Part shown: positions 48,273 through 56,890 of the stretch, one piece after another | Layout of the letters: each line of letters begins with the position of its first letter | Numbering within the stretch: position 1 is the first letter of the stretch | Origin: MGBC163016 sp910588905 | GTDB taxonomy: Bacteria; Actinomycetota; Coriobacteriia; Coriobacteriales; Eggerthellaceae | Assembly: GCA_948616985.1 (NCBI GenBank) | Contig: CAPGDO010000007.1 | Span: 33,213 to 97,212 of the forward strand | Length of the DNA: 64,000 nt | Direction: 5' to 3' | The notes under the pieces: model-generated | What the model was told of the DNA's origin: nothing | Seen by the model: the letters and a program-made list of their open reading frames with translations, nothing else | Database searches by the model: none | Program-made: the position numbers and the translations under genes

Positions 48273-48941
48273 TCATGCCCACTGGCCGCGGGTGGGGCAC
48301 AGGTCTCCGATGATGCATTCAGCACAGCGAGGGTGACGGGCGCGACAGAACTCGCGGCCGAAATGGACCCACTGGTGGTTCACATAGAGCCAATCGCTGC
48401 GAGGGAATACCTTCAAGAGGATATCCTCTACCTTTTGAGGCGTGTTCGCCGAGGGTCCTGCCAGCTTCAGCCGGTGAGCGATGCGGTACACATGAGTGTC
48501 TACGGCGATGCCCTGAGGGTCTTTGAATGCTTCGCACATGACGCAGTTAGCCGTCTTGCGTCCCACGCCCGGAAGCTTCTGCAGAAGATCCACGTCAGCA
48601 GGCACCTCTCCGCCGAACTCTCCCATGACGGTCTGCGCCAACGCCACCAGATTCTTCGCCTTAGCGCGAAAGAAGCCGAGCGAATGGATGATCTCCTCGA
48701 TCTGGGCCGGATGAGCCTGGGCCATGGCTTGAGGGGTAGGAAAGCGCTCGAAGAGCGCGGGCGTTACCTTGTTGACGGCGGCATCGGTGCATTGGGCTGA
48801 GAGCACCACGGCTACGGTCAGTTGGAAGGGCGTCTGGTAATCAAGGGAGGCCTTTCCGGGGCCGTAGTAGTCGAACATACGAGCTTCGATGAGCGCCGCG
48901 CGCTCCCGCTTCGATGCCAAGGACTCCCGGGCCACGGTCAC
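48273..48941 (-). CDS. nth: Endonuclease III (base-excision repair glycosylase)
   Basis: 222 residues from a GTG at 48941 that overlaps the pgi stop in GTGA. Helix-hairpin-helix LPGVGRKTANCVMCEAF with the catalytic Lys, then GIAVDTHVYRIAHRL with the catalytic Asp. The end has the iron-sulfur loop CRARHPRCAECIIGDLC (C-x6-C-x2-C-x5-C). It removes oxidised pyrimidines and nicks the abasic site. Co-transcribed with pgi, convergent with typA. Confidence 0.95.
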   Translation of the reverse strand: MTVARESLASKRERAALIEARMFDYYGPGKASLDYQTPFQLTVAVVLSAQCTDAAVNKVTPALFERFPTPQAMAQAHPAQIEEIIHSLGFFRAKAKNLVALAQTVMGEFGGEVPADVDLLQKLPGVGRKTANCVMCEAFKDPQGIAVDTHVYRIAHRLKLAGPSANTPQKVEDILLKVFPRSDWLYVNHQWVHFGREFCRARHPRCAECIIGDLCPTRGQWA

Positions 48942-50701
48942 TCCTGGCCTGTCATATCCTCAAGGGATTCGAACGGTTCCAGCTCTCGCTCGACCACCGC
49001 ATCTTCGATGGCGCACTGGATCACCTGGGCTAGCATGCGCAAGGTGACGCCAGAGTTGTCCGGGAGATGCAGGCTGACCACGCGACGATCTCGTTCGGCC
49101 AGGGCCATCATGTCACCCACCGCTTGCGCCTTCGCCAGCGCTCCCAGAGAGGGCGCCTCGCATCCTTCAGGAAGCGGGACATCCTTCAGCTCATCAGCCG
49201 AGAGGGTCAGGAACACCCCGCAGTTCGGGCCGCCCTTTTGCAGCTGGCCCGTGGAATGTAGATAGCGAGGCCCTACCTCCAAGCAGGAGACCACGCCGAA
49301 CTGGCTGGCAACCTGATGGCGGATGGTCTCCAGCGCCTCGCGGCGCCCTTCGCCCGTGAAGGGGAGGAACGCATTCAGCGCGAAGTAATCTCCCGGTTCA
49401 AGGGACAAGAACAGGTTGAGCAGCGTGTCGTAGAGCCGGGTGCACTCGGCGAACATCGGCGCTTGGCGCACTTCCACCTGGCCCATATCCACGTCTTCCG
49501 TGAACGGCTCTACGTAGTCCGGGTCAGGGATGCCCGCGCTCAGGTTCTCTAGCACCACGGCTTTGGTGGAAGCCACGTCAGGCTGGTCGAAGGGGCTCAC
49601 CTTCATCAGATAGCCGCACATGGCAATGGCGTATTCCCACATCACGAAATGCTCCGCCAACTCCATGACGCTGTCTATCTTGTAGTTCTGACGCGGGATG
49701 TTCGGATCTATGTAGGCTAGGGACATCTCGAAGTTGCGGCTTTCGTCCCAGAGGTCGGTCTTGGTCTGATACATGATGACGGAGCGATCCCCGGGATCCT
49801 CGGTCAGCAGCAGAGAATCCACCTCGATGTTCGGCAAGATGCCCTGACCGTTCTTGCCGAGGGATTCTGCGACCAGCTGCTCTATCCACAGGCCCAGCAC
49901 GCGACCGCGCTTCGGGGTCAGGAAGCTGAACTTGTTGCGGCCTTGCTGATAGTTGTCGAACAGGAATGCTGCCAAGTTGATGGCGGGATTGTCGATGGCA
50001 TCCTCAGAGCAGCGCACTTCGGCTTCCCGGGCATGGGCCAAGAACTCTGAAAGGTCGATGCCTACCAAAGCTGCAGGCAACAGTCCGAAGACGGTAAGAG
50101 CGGAGAAGCGGCCTCCCACTTCGGGCAGGCCATGGAACACCCGTCGCCACCCTTCGCTCTGGGCCAATTGGTCCAGACTCGTGCCAGGATCCGTGATGGC
50201 CACGAGATGCTTTGCCATGGTGGCGCCCATTTCCGGCCCATATTCTGCTCGGATGGCAGCCAATAGGCTTCGCGGCTCTATGGTCCCGCCGCTCTTCGAA
50301 GAGATGATGAAGAGGGTCTTCTTCGGATCGCAGCCAGCATAGAGCTCACGGATGCGTACCGGAGAGTCAGAATCCAGCGTGCGGAAGCGCAAGCGATTGT
50401 TGTCCTGCTGGTTGTATTTCGTGATGGTCATGGGCGCTTGGGTAGAGCCACCTTGGCCGATGAGCACCACGGTATCGATGCCGTCAGCGGCTATCTCGTC
50501 AGCGAAGCGCGTGAGCTCATCGATGTTGCAGCCGGGGTTGGCGGCCAGGTCGGTCCAGCCCATGAAGCCGCGGGCGAATTCCTTGGCCTCTTCTGAGAAG
50601 TCATACAGCGTTGCATCCTTCTTGAGGATGCGGCTTGCCACGTAATCCTTCACCAAGGTCTTTGCGGAAGGATAGAGCTTTTCCATGTCTCCGGAGATCA
50701 T
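48938..50701 (-). CDS. pgi: Glucose-6-phosphate isomerase (long form)
   Basis: 587 residues from ATG 50701 (GAAAGG upstream); a GTG at 50737 (SNFTWNPKGWN added) is an alternative. SIS-domain motifs TVVLIGQGGSTQAPMTITKY, TLFIISSKSGGTIEPRSLLA and the second domain KFSFLTPKRGRVLGLWIEQL with GPRYLHSTGQLQKGGPNCGV. The form is longer than ordinary Pgi and resembles the isomerase half of bifunctional transaldolase-isomerase proteins of actinobacteria; no transaldolase half is present. It interconverts glucose-6- and fructose-6-phosphate. Confidence 0.9.
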   Translation of the reverse strand: MISGDMEKLYPSAKTLVKDYVASRILKKDATLYDFSEEAKEFARGFMGWTDLAANPGCNIDELTRFADEIAADGIDTVVLIGQGGSTQAPMTITKYNQQDNNRLRFRTLDSDSPVRIRELYAGCDPKKTLFIISSKSGGTIEPRSLLAAIRAEYGPEMGATMAKHLVAITDPGTSLDQLAQSEGWRRVFHGLPEVGGRFSALTVFGLLPAALVGIDLSEFLAHAREAEVRCSEDAIDNPAINLAAFLFDNYQQGRNKFSFLTPKRGRVLGLWIEQLVAESLGKNGQGILPNIEVDSLLLTEDPGDRSVIMYQTKTDLWDESRNFEMSLAYIDPNIPRQNYKIDSVMELAEHFVMWEYAIAMCGYLMKVSPFDQPDVASTKAVVLENLSAGIPDPDYVEPFTEDVDMGQVEVRQAPMFAECTRLYDTLLNLFLSLEPGDYFALNAFLPFTGEGRREALETIRHQVASQFGVVSCLEVGPRYLHSTGQLQKGGPNCGVFLTLSADELKDVPLPEGCEAPSLGALAKAQAVGDMMALAERDRRVVSLHLPDNSGVTLRMLAQVIQCAIEDAVVERELEPFESLEDMTGQE

Positions 50702-50778
50702 GTTCCAGCCTTTCGGGTTCCAAGTAAAGTTGCTCACAATTCTACCATCCCCGGGAATCCTTCTGTCAGGTCGTGCGT

Positions 50779-50952
50779 GTTCGGCCTTAGGCTGCATGCA
50801 TGGTTGCCCGTGGGGGTCAATCGTGATCGACCCCCGGGCGGACCACGGTCCGCCCCTACAAAGGACCGGAGACATCATTCCCGTAAGAGCCGACCCCATT
50901 CGGTCCTAGGCTGCATGCATGGTTGTGCGTAGGGGCCGAACGTGTTCGGCCC
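50779..50952. repeat. Direct repeat with three modular palindromes
   Basis: In the 363-base gap between pgi and the molybdoenzyme gene. TTCGGCCTTAGGCTGCATGC... starts at 50780 and recurs at 50899 with two changes, ending ATGGTTG (about 27 bp each). Palindromes: 50812-50835 (stem with one mismatch), GGGCGGACCACGGTCCGCCC 50836-50855, GGGCCGAACGTGTTCGGCCC 50933-50952. Confidence 0.8.
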
Positions 50953-51064
50953 GAAAGCTCATGTTATGCAACCGTCACGCAACCTTAGGATTGCGGTTGA
51001 GGATCCCTTCGCCTCTATGCGTACACTGCGTATATATCGTCTGTGGGAGACCAAAGGAGGGAGC

Positions 51065-53659
51065 ATGGCAAGAGACATCACCCGTCGCAGCTTCGTCAAA
51101 GGAGCCGCAGCTGCGGGCGGCATGGCGGCCGTTGTGGGCGCATCGGCGCTGGCCGATCCCTATCCCCCTGCCGCTAAAGCCTTCGCCGAACAAGCGGGCG
51201 ACGAGGGCATGTGGGTGCGCACCACGTGCTCGCCCAACTGTACGGGCGCGTGCGGGACGAAGGCCTTCGTCCATGATGGCCAGATCAAGATGATCGATCC
51301 GGCAGCGGATTATCCCTACCCTGCGTATAACCCTCGTGGTTGTCTGAAGGGGCTGTCCATCAACACGCTCGTACACGGTCCCGACCGCCTGTTGAACCCT
51401 CTCGTCCGCGACGAATCCACCGGAGAACTGCGCGACGCTACCTGGGATGAGGCCATCACCAAAGCGGCCGAAGGGTTGAACGCAGTAGCCGAGAAGTACG
51501 GTGCTGATTCCATCGGTGTCATCTGGCAGGTGCAAGGCACGGGCCATGTGCAGAAGGGCAGCATCATCCGCCTGACGAACATGATGGGCTGGTCGGCCAT
51601 CGGCTGCTATGAGATGAACGGTGACCTTCCCATGTTCTGGCCTGAGACCTTCGGCTGCCAGAGCGAAGAGCTTGAAAGCTATTGCTGGGAGGACTCCCGC
51701 TACACCATGGTCTTCGGTTCGAACGTCATGGTGACTCGCCTGCCGGATGCCCAGTTCTTGAACCGGTCGCGCGAAGCGGGCGGGAAGATCGTCACCTTCG
51801 ATCCGAACTACTGCCCCACGGCCGAGAAGTCAGATGAATGGGTGCAGATAGCCCCTGACACTGATGCGGTGTTCGCGCTGGCTGCTAGCAAGCACATCAT
51901 CGATGAAGGCCTCTACGACGAATCGTTCATGGCGAACTTCACGGACATGCCGCTGCTGGTGAATGCGGACACGGGAAAGCGCATCCTGGCCGAAGAGGTT
52001 GCCGGGCTCACTGCTGTGGCGGCACCGGCTTACCGTTCAAGCTACGTAGCCATCCAGGACGGCGCACCCGTGGCCACCGATCCAGAGCACCTGGGCAGCA
52101 CGGGTGCCTATCAACTGGACGTGGACATGCAGCTTCCCTTGAAAGACGGCAGCACCGTCCATGCTCGGAGCGCTTGGTCGCTCTTGCAAGAGCGCCTGGC
52201 GGCCTACACACCCGAATACGCCAGCGGCATCACGGGCATCCCGGCTGAGGACATCATGCGCATTGCCGAGGAATGCGCCACCATCAAGCCTATGCACATC
52301 ATCTTCGGAGGCGCTGCCACCCAGTGGTATCACGGAGACCTGAAGGGCCGTGCCCTGGCGCTCATCGCCTGCCTGACGGGCAATATCGGACAGCTGGGCG
52401 GGGGCATCTCCACCTATGTGGGGCAGTACAAGACGCGCTTCATGCCCGGCAGCTGGTTCAATCCGCCCAAGCTCCAGAAGAAGGCGGCTCCGTTCAACTA
52501 TGCGGTCACGGGTCGTACCCCCACCATGAGCGCTACGTTCCCTCAAGCGGGCTTCAAGGGCTTCGTCATCGGTTGGGGAAACCCGTTCGATCAGCACGAC
52601 GTGGACAACTGGTGGCGTCGAGCGAAGGAGAGCGGAGAGCTGGAGTTCGTCGTGGTGTTCGATTTCCAGCGCACCACCAGCGTAGACTATGCTGACGTCG
52701 TCTTCGCATGCCCCACCTGGTATGAGAAGCTCGAGCTCACCACCACGCCACTGCATCCCTGGGTGCAGATCCAGCAGCGTGTTGTGGATCCGCCCGAGAA
52801 TGTGCGCGAAGAGATCTGGATCTGCAAGGAGCTGGCCTGCGCCATCAATCCGGACCTGGCGGATCAGTGGCCCGTCTTCAGCCCTGAGGAGTCTCAGCGG
52901 ACCTCCGAAGAGGTGTGCTCGATGCTGTTGGAGAAGGGTGGCTGGACCATAGACCAGATCACCTTGGACCAGCTGCGGGAGGGGCCCGGCAAACTAGCCC
53001 ATGCCAATCCGGGCGAGAAGAAGATCCCCTTTTGGGAGCAGATCCATGAAGGGCAGCCGTTCCCCACGCTCAGCCGTCCGAACCCCTTGGAAGCCACCGC
53101 GAAGTTCGTGCGCTCAGGGCGCATCCAGTTCTACCGGGACGAAGACATCTTCCTTGAGCTGGACGAACAGCTCCCCTGCTACAAGCCTGCCTTCGAGGAC
53201 ACCGAATGGAAGGACGATCCTCAGGCGAAGGAGAAGTACCCCTTCGCCTACATCACCCGGAACTCCGTCTTCCGCGTCCATTCCACCTATGTGAACAACC
53301 CGTTCATGCTGGAGCTGCAAGATGAGACGCCGAAGGCGTGGATGAACCCGAACGATGCCCATGCTGTGGGGCTGGAACAGGGAGATGTGGTGGAGGTCTA
53401 TAACAGCCGAGGCAAGGTGACGGCGGCGCTCGTGTGTGATCCGGGGATGCATACGGGCCAGGTCATCTTCGAGCAAGGCTGGTGGAGCGAATACACCGAT
53501 GATTCCAGCTACAACACACTCATCTATCCCTGGATCAATCCCACCAACGAGGTCTACTACCTTTCCAGCGTGTGGTCTCCCAACATGGCCTGGAATGAAT
53601 GCGTCTGCAATGTGCGGTTGGTAGAGCGTGGCGGCGCACTGAAGGAGATGATGTCATGA
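51065..53659 (+). CDS. DMSO-reductase-family molybdopterin oxidoreductase, catalytic subunit
   Basis: 864 residues from ATG 51065 (AAAGGAGGG upstream). Twin-arginine signal MARDITRRSFVKGAAAAGGM with cleavage after ALA, so it is exported folded. Residues around 48-95 hold a [4Fe-4S] site, TTCSPNCTGACG plus RGCLKG (C-x3-C-x3-C-xn-C). Molybdopterin-binding segments include GVIWQVQGTGHVQKGSIIRL, FGGAATQWYHGDLKGRALAL and the C-terminal VFRVHSTYVNNPFMLELQDE and NDAHAVGLEQGDVVEVYNSR. Member of the DmsA branch; the terminal electron acceptor cannot be told. First gene of a four-gene cluster with overlapping starts. Confidence 0.93.
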   Translation: MARDITRRSFVKGAAAAGGMAAVVGASALADPYPPAAKAFAEQAGDEGMWVRTTCSPNCTGACGTKAFVHDGQIKMIDPAADYPYPAYNPRGCLKGLSINTLVHGPDRLLNPLVRDESTGELRDATWDEAITKAAEGLNAVAEKYGADSIGVIWQVQGTGHVQKGSIIRLTNMMGWSAIGCYEMNGDLPMFWPETFGCQSEELESYCWEDSRYTMVFGSNVMVTRLPDAQFLNRSREAGGKIVTFDPNYCPTAEKSDEWVQIAPDTDAVFALAASKHIIDEGLYDESFMANFTDMPLLVNADTGKRILAEEVAGLTAVAAPAYRSSYVAIQDGAPVATDPEHLGSTGAYQLDVDMQLPLKDGSTVHARSAWSLLQERLAAYTPEYASGITGIPAEDIMRIAEECATIKPMHIIFGGAATQWYHGDLKGRALALIACLTGNIGQLGGGISTYVGQYKTRFMPGSWFNPPKLQKKAAPFNYAVTGRTPTMSATFPQAGFKGFVIGWGNPFDQHDVDNWWRRAKESGELEFVVVFDFQRTTSVDYADVVFACPTWYEKLELTTTPLHPWVQIQQRVVDPPENVREEIWICKELACAINPDLADQWPVFSPEESQRTSEEVCSMLLEKGGWTIDQITLDQLREGPGKLAHANPGEKKIPFWEQIHEGQPFPTLSRPNPLEATAKFVRSGRIQFYRDEDIFLELDEQLPCYKPAFEDTEWKDDPQAKEKYPFAYITRNSVFRVHSTYVNNPFMLELQDETPKAWMNPNDAHAVGLEQGDVVEVYNSRGKVTAALVCDPGMHTGQVIFEQGWWSEYTDDSSYNTLIYPWINPTNEVYYLSSVWSPNMAWNECVCNVRLVERGGALKEMMS

Positions 53660-54399
53660 GGTATGCCATGGCCATCGATCTGAACCGCTGCATCGGGTGC
53701 CGTACCTGTGCGGTGGTGTGCAAGAACCATAACGCGGAACCAGAGGGCATCTGGTGGAACCGGGTGTTCGCGTCGGGGGCAGCTGACTACGCCACATCGG
53801 TGGTGGTCCGCTCTGATGAAGACGGCCCCCGCATGGAATTCACGCCGGTGAGCTGCCAGCATTGCGAAGACGCGCCTTGCCAGACCGTTTGTCCTACCGG
53901 GGCAACCTATACGGATGAGGCGGGTACGGTGCTGGTGGATTACGACCGCTGCATCGGGTGCCGCTATTGCATGGTGGCCTGCCCCTATAACGTGCGACAG
54001 TTCAACTGGAACAAACCGCAGATGCTCGAAGGCGACGAAGGCCCTTATGCCTATGGCTGGCCCTTCGAGGTGCGCCAGGATGGACGGCTCGTCTATACGC
54101 CGAAGCGCCCAGAGGGGGTGGCGGAGAAGTGCACGTTCTGCGTTCAATACACCGAACAAGGCCAGGATCCGGCCTGCTGCGTGGCCTGCCCTGCCAATGC
54201 CCGCATCTTCGGTGATAGCGATGACCCTGATTCCGCATTTTCGCGCTACGTGACCGACAAAGACCTCTACGTCTTGGGCGAGGAATACAACACCCACCCC
54301 AAGGTGGTCTATGTACCCTCCCAACGCAACGGAGGCGATCACGTGGGTTGGGATGGCGAAGGGGCAGCAACTCCTACCGGGAATGAGGAGGTGGCCTGA
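53656..54399 (+). CDS. 4Fe-4S dicluster electron-transfer subunit (DmsB-like)
   Basis: 247 residues from ATG 53656, overlapping the catalytic subunit stop (ATGA). Four cysteine clusters: CIGCRTCAVVCKNHN, CQHCEDAPCQTVCPTG, CIGCRYCMVACPYN, and CTFCVQYTEQGQDPACCVAC. This is the standard four-cluster ferredoxin wire that carries electrons from the membrane subunit to the molybdenum site. No signal peptide; it is expected to be carried out with the Tat-exported partner. Confidence 0.94.
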   Translation: MRYAMAIDLNRCIGCRTCAVVCKNHNAEPEGIWWNRVFASGAADYATSVVVRSDEDGPRMEFTPVSCQHCEDAPCQTVCPTGATYTDEAGTVLVDYDRCIGCRYCMVACPYNVRQFNWNKPQMLEGDEGPYAYGWPFEVRQDGRLVYTPKRPEGVAEKCTFCVQYTEQGQDPACCVACPANARIFGDSDDPDSAFSRYVTDKDLYVLGEEYNTHPKVVYVPSQRNGGDHVGWDGEGAATPTGNEEVA

Positions 54400-55556
54400 T
54401 GAAAGAGCTGATGAAGGGCACGAGCGGCCGCTGGATCTGGGTCAGCCTGCTTGCCATGGTCATAGGGTTCGCCTGTTGGATTGCCATGCTGAACCTGGGG
54501 CTTCTAGGTACCACGGGGCTGGGCAATATCTTCAATTGGGGGATGCTCATCTGCGTCTTCGCGTTCCTCGTCGGCTTCGGAGCGGGTGGCCAGCTGGTGG
54601 CCTCCTACGCCGTGCTCTCCGGCCGTGAAGGCCTGGCGAAGTTCGCGCTGCCTGCCCAAGCCTTCGGATTGGCCGGGGCGGTAGGAGCGGCCGTGGCCGT
54701 GGTGATCGACTTGGGCCAGCCGTTCCATATCTTCAGCATGCTCATCCATCCCAACCTCACCTCCCCGCTGGTCTGGGACATGGTGGCCCTCACGGCGTTC
54801 ATCGTGGTGGCTTTCGTGGGGATGCTCGCTCTGGCTCGGGATTGGAAGTCGAAGCGCGCGTGGATGATCGCGGGAGTGGTAACGGCAGTGGCGTTGCAGT
54901 TGGTGGAAGGTCTGTTGTTCGCCACCCAAGGGTCTCGCGCTTGGTGGCATAGCTACGTGATGCCGGTGGATTTCCTCGTGGTGGCTTGCGTCTGCGGCCT
55001 GGCGCTCATCTGCGTGATCTGTGCGCTGTCGAAGGAGCCGGGCGCCCTTGAGGCTGGTCGTTCCTTCGCTGGCCTGCTCTTCTGGGCCGTCATCATCCAC
55101 GTGGTGCTCGCCTTGGCGGAGATAGCCCTCTTGGCATTCGAAGGAGGCCCAGGAGCTGAGGAGGCGCTGAGCTTCGTGTTCCGCTATGGCGCTCTGTATG
55201 CCTTGGAGCTGCTGCTCCCCTTAGGGGCGGTCATCGCGCTCAAGGTGCGCCTTGGCGAAGCGAACAGCCGGAAGCTCACCGTCTGCGGCGTTCTGGTCAT
55301 CATCGGCATGTTCTGCCACAGGCTGATGCTGCTCATCCCAGCCCTTTCCGGCGTGACGCTGTTCACTTGGCTTTCGAATGAGCCCTCTCCGGCCTGGGGG
55401 TATCCCATCTCCACCGGGTATCTGGCTTCAGCCCAGCAGACCTTCGCCCTGAGCCAGGCCTACGTGCCCGGGGTGGTGGAATGCCTCAGCTTGCTGTTGC
55501 CGTTGGGCCTGGCAGCGCTGATCGCAATCGTGGGATACAAGCTCGCGCGATCCTAG
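54399..55556 (+). CDS. Membrane anchor subunit (DmsC/NrfD-like)
   Basis: 385 residues starting at the last base of the DmsB-like stop. Nine to ten hydrophobic segments; opening WIWVSLLAMVIGFACWIAML. DLGQPFHIFSMLIHPNLTSPLVWD is the conserved quinol-site loop ('DLG.P.R....l..pn.tS.l.w') of NrfD/PsrC and DmsC anchors. Oxidises menaquinol at the membrane. Length (385) is larger than DmsC (about 290) and closer to PsrC-type anchors. Last gene of the dms-like cluster before the reductase downstream. Confidence 0.88.
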   Translation: MKELMKGTSGRWIWVSLLAMVIGFACWIAMLNLGLLGTTGLGNIFNWGMLICVFAFLVGFGAGGQLVASYAVLSGREGLAKFALPAQAFGLAGAVGAAVAVVIDLGQPFHIFSMLIHPNLTSPLVWDMVALTAFIVVAFVGMLALARDWKSKRAWMIAGVVTAVALQLVEGLLFATQGSRAWWHSYVMPVDFLVVACVCGLALICVICALSKEPGALEAGRSFAGLLFWAVIIHVVLALAEIALLAFEGGPGAEEALSFVFRYGALYALELLLPLGAVIALKVRLGEANSRKLTVCGVLVIIGMFCHRLMLLIPALSGVTLFTWLSNEPSPAWGYPISTGYLASAQQTFALSQAYVPGVVECLSLLLPLGLAALIAIVGYKLARS

Positions 55557-55637
55557 GAGCGCGCTCAAGGAGATGCTCCCGACACTCAAGGGGTGGCTTT
55601 GCTACCATGAAGCCATCTTTTGAGCGAAGGGAATCTC

Positions 55638-56750
55638 ATGGGTTGTTTCGACGACGTCACCGGTAAGCTCGGGTTCGGCCTCATGCGCCTTCCGAAGACG
55701 GAAGGCGCTATAGATATCGACCAGGTCATCCCCATGGTGGATGCGTTCCTTGCGGCCGGGTTCAACTATTTCGATACCGCCTGGGCCTACGTTGGGAGCG
55801 AAGAGGCCACGCGCAAGGCGTTGGTGGAGCGCTACCCCCGGGATCGGTTCCTTCTGGCTACGAAGGCGGCGCCGTGGAATCAGTGCGAAACGAAGGAAGA
55901 CGCCCATCGGCAATTCGAGGACTCCCTTGAACGCACGCAGGCAGGTTACTTCGACTACTATCTGATGCACAACCTGGGCAGCGTGCGCACCCAGGCATTC
56001 GACCGGTTCGGTATGTGGGAGTTCGCCCAACAGAAGAGGGAAGCGGGCCTCATCAGGCATCTGGGCCTGTCTATCCATGATGACGCCCAGGCATTGGATA
56101 CGGTCCTCAAAGCCCATCCGGAAGTGGAATTCGTGCAACTTCAGGTGAATTACCTGGACTGGGAGAACCCTGTCCACCAAAGCCGTGCCTGTCTGGAAGT
56201 GGCCGAGGCTCACGGGAAGCCGGTGGTGGTGATGGAGCCCCTGCGCGGCGGCCTTCTGGCGGATCCACCCGCGTCCGTGAAGCAGGTGCTGGAAGAAGCG
56301 CACCCTGGCATGCCCTTCGCCGCCTGGGGGTTGCGCTTCGCGGCCAGCCAACCGGGGGTGAAGGTGGTGCTCTCGGGCATGAGCAGCCTCAGTCAGATAG
56401 AAGAGAACATCCAAGCCATGGCGGGCTTCACGAAGATGACCGCTGCTCAGGAGCAAGCCATCCAGCACGCCCAAGAGGAATTCGCGAAGTTCGATCTGAT
56501 CCCCTGCACGGGTTGCGATTACTGCGCCAAGATCTGCTCTGAGAATATCGGGATATCCGGGGCGTTCCTGGCCATGAATGCCCATACCCTCTTCGGCAGC
56601 CATCGGACCGAATGGGTGGTGGGGGCCGAACGCAAAGGGCGCTCCAAGCCCGATGCCTGTCTCCGCTGCGGTGCGTGCGAAGCGGTCTGCCCTCAGAAGA
56701 TCCCCATCGTGGAGGAGCTCATCCGCGCCGCTCAGGTGCTCGATCTATAG
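55638..56750 (+). CDS. Aldo/keto reductase with C-terminal 4Fe-4S domain
   Basis: 370 residues from ATG 55638 (GAAGGG upstream). The AKR barrel: KLGFGLMRLPKTEGAIDIDQ, NYFDTAWAYVGSEEATRKAL with catalytic Asp/Tyr, LLATKAAPW with Lys, YYLMHNLG with His. The C-terminal 90 residues have two ferredoxin clusters, CTGCDYCAKICSENIG and CLRCGACEAVCPQKIP. This AKR-ferredoxin fusion is common in anaerobes. 81 bases after the dmsC-like stop and same strand, but a separate unit; a functional link to it is conjecture. Confidence 0.9.
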   Translation: MGCFDDVTGKLGFGLMRLPKTEGAIDIDQVIPMVDAFLAAGFNYFDTAWAYVGSEEATRKALVERYPRDRFLLATKAAPWNQCETKEDAHRQFEDSLERTQAGYFDYYLMHNLGSVRTQAFDRFGMWEFAQQKREAGLIRHLGLSIHDDAQALDTVLKAHPEVEFVQLQVNYLDWENPVHQSRACLEVAEAHGKPVVVMEPLRGGLLADPPASVKQVLEEAHPGMPFAAWGLRFAASQPGVKVVLSGMSSLSQIEENIQAMAGFTKMTAAQEQAIQHAQEEFAKFDLIPCTGCDYCAKICSENIGISGAFLAMNAHTLFGSHRTEWVVGAERKGRSKPDACLRCGACEAVCPQKIPIVEELIRAAQVLDL

Positions 56751-56890
56751 CCAAACGCGCGGGGTGAGGCCCCCTTTCTTCAAGGGTCGTGAAAAGTTCG
56801 TGCCCCGGGACCCTTAAGGCTTTCGTGGGCGCAGGGGTTGTGCGAAAATGCTGCGATACGTCATTTTTCACGAAAGCGAGTTCGCAACCT

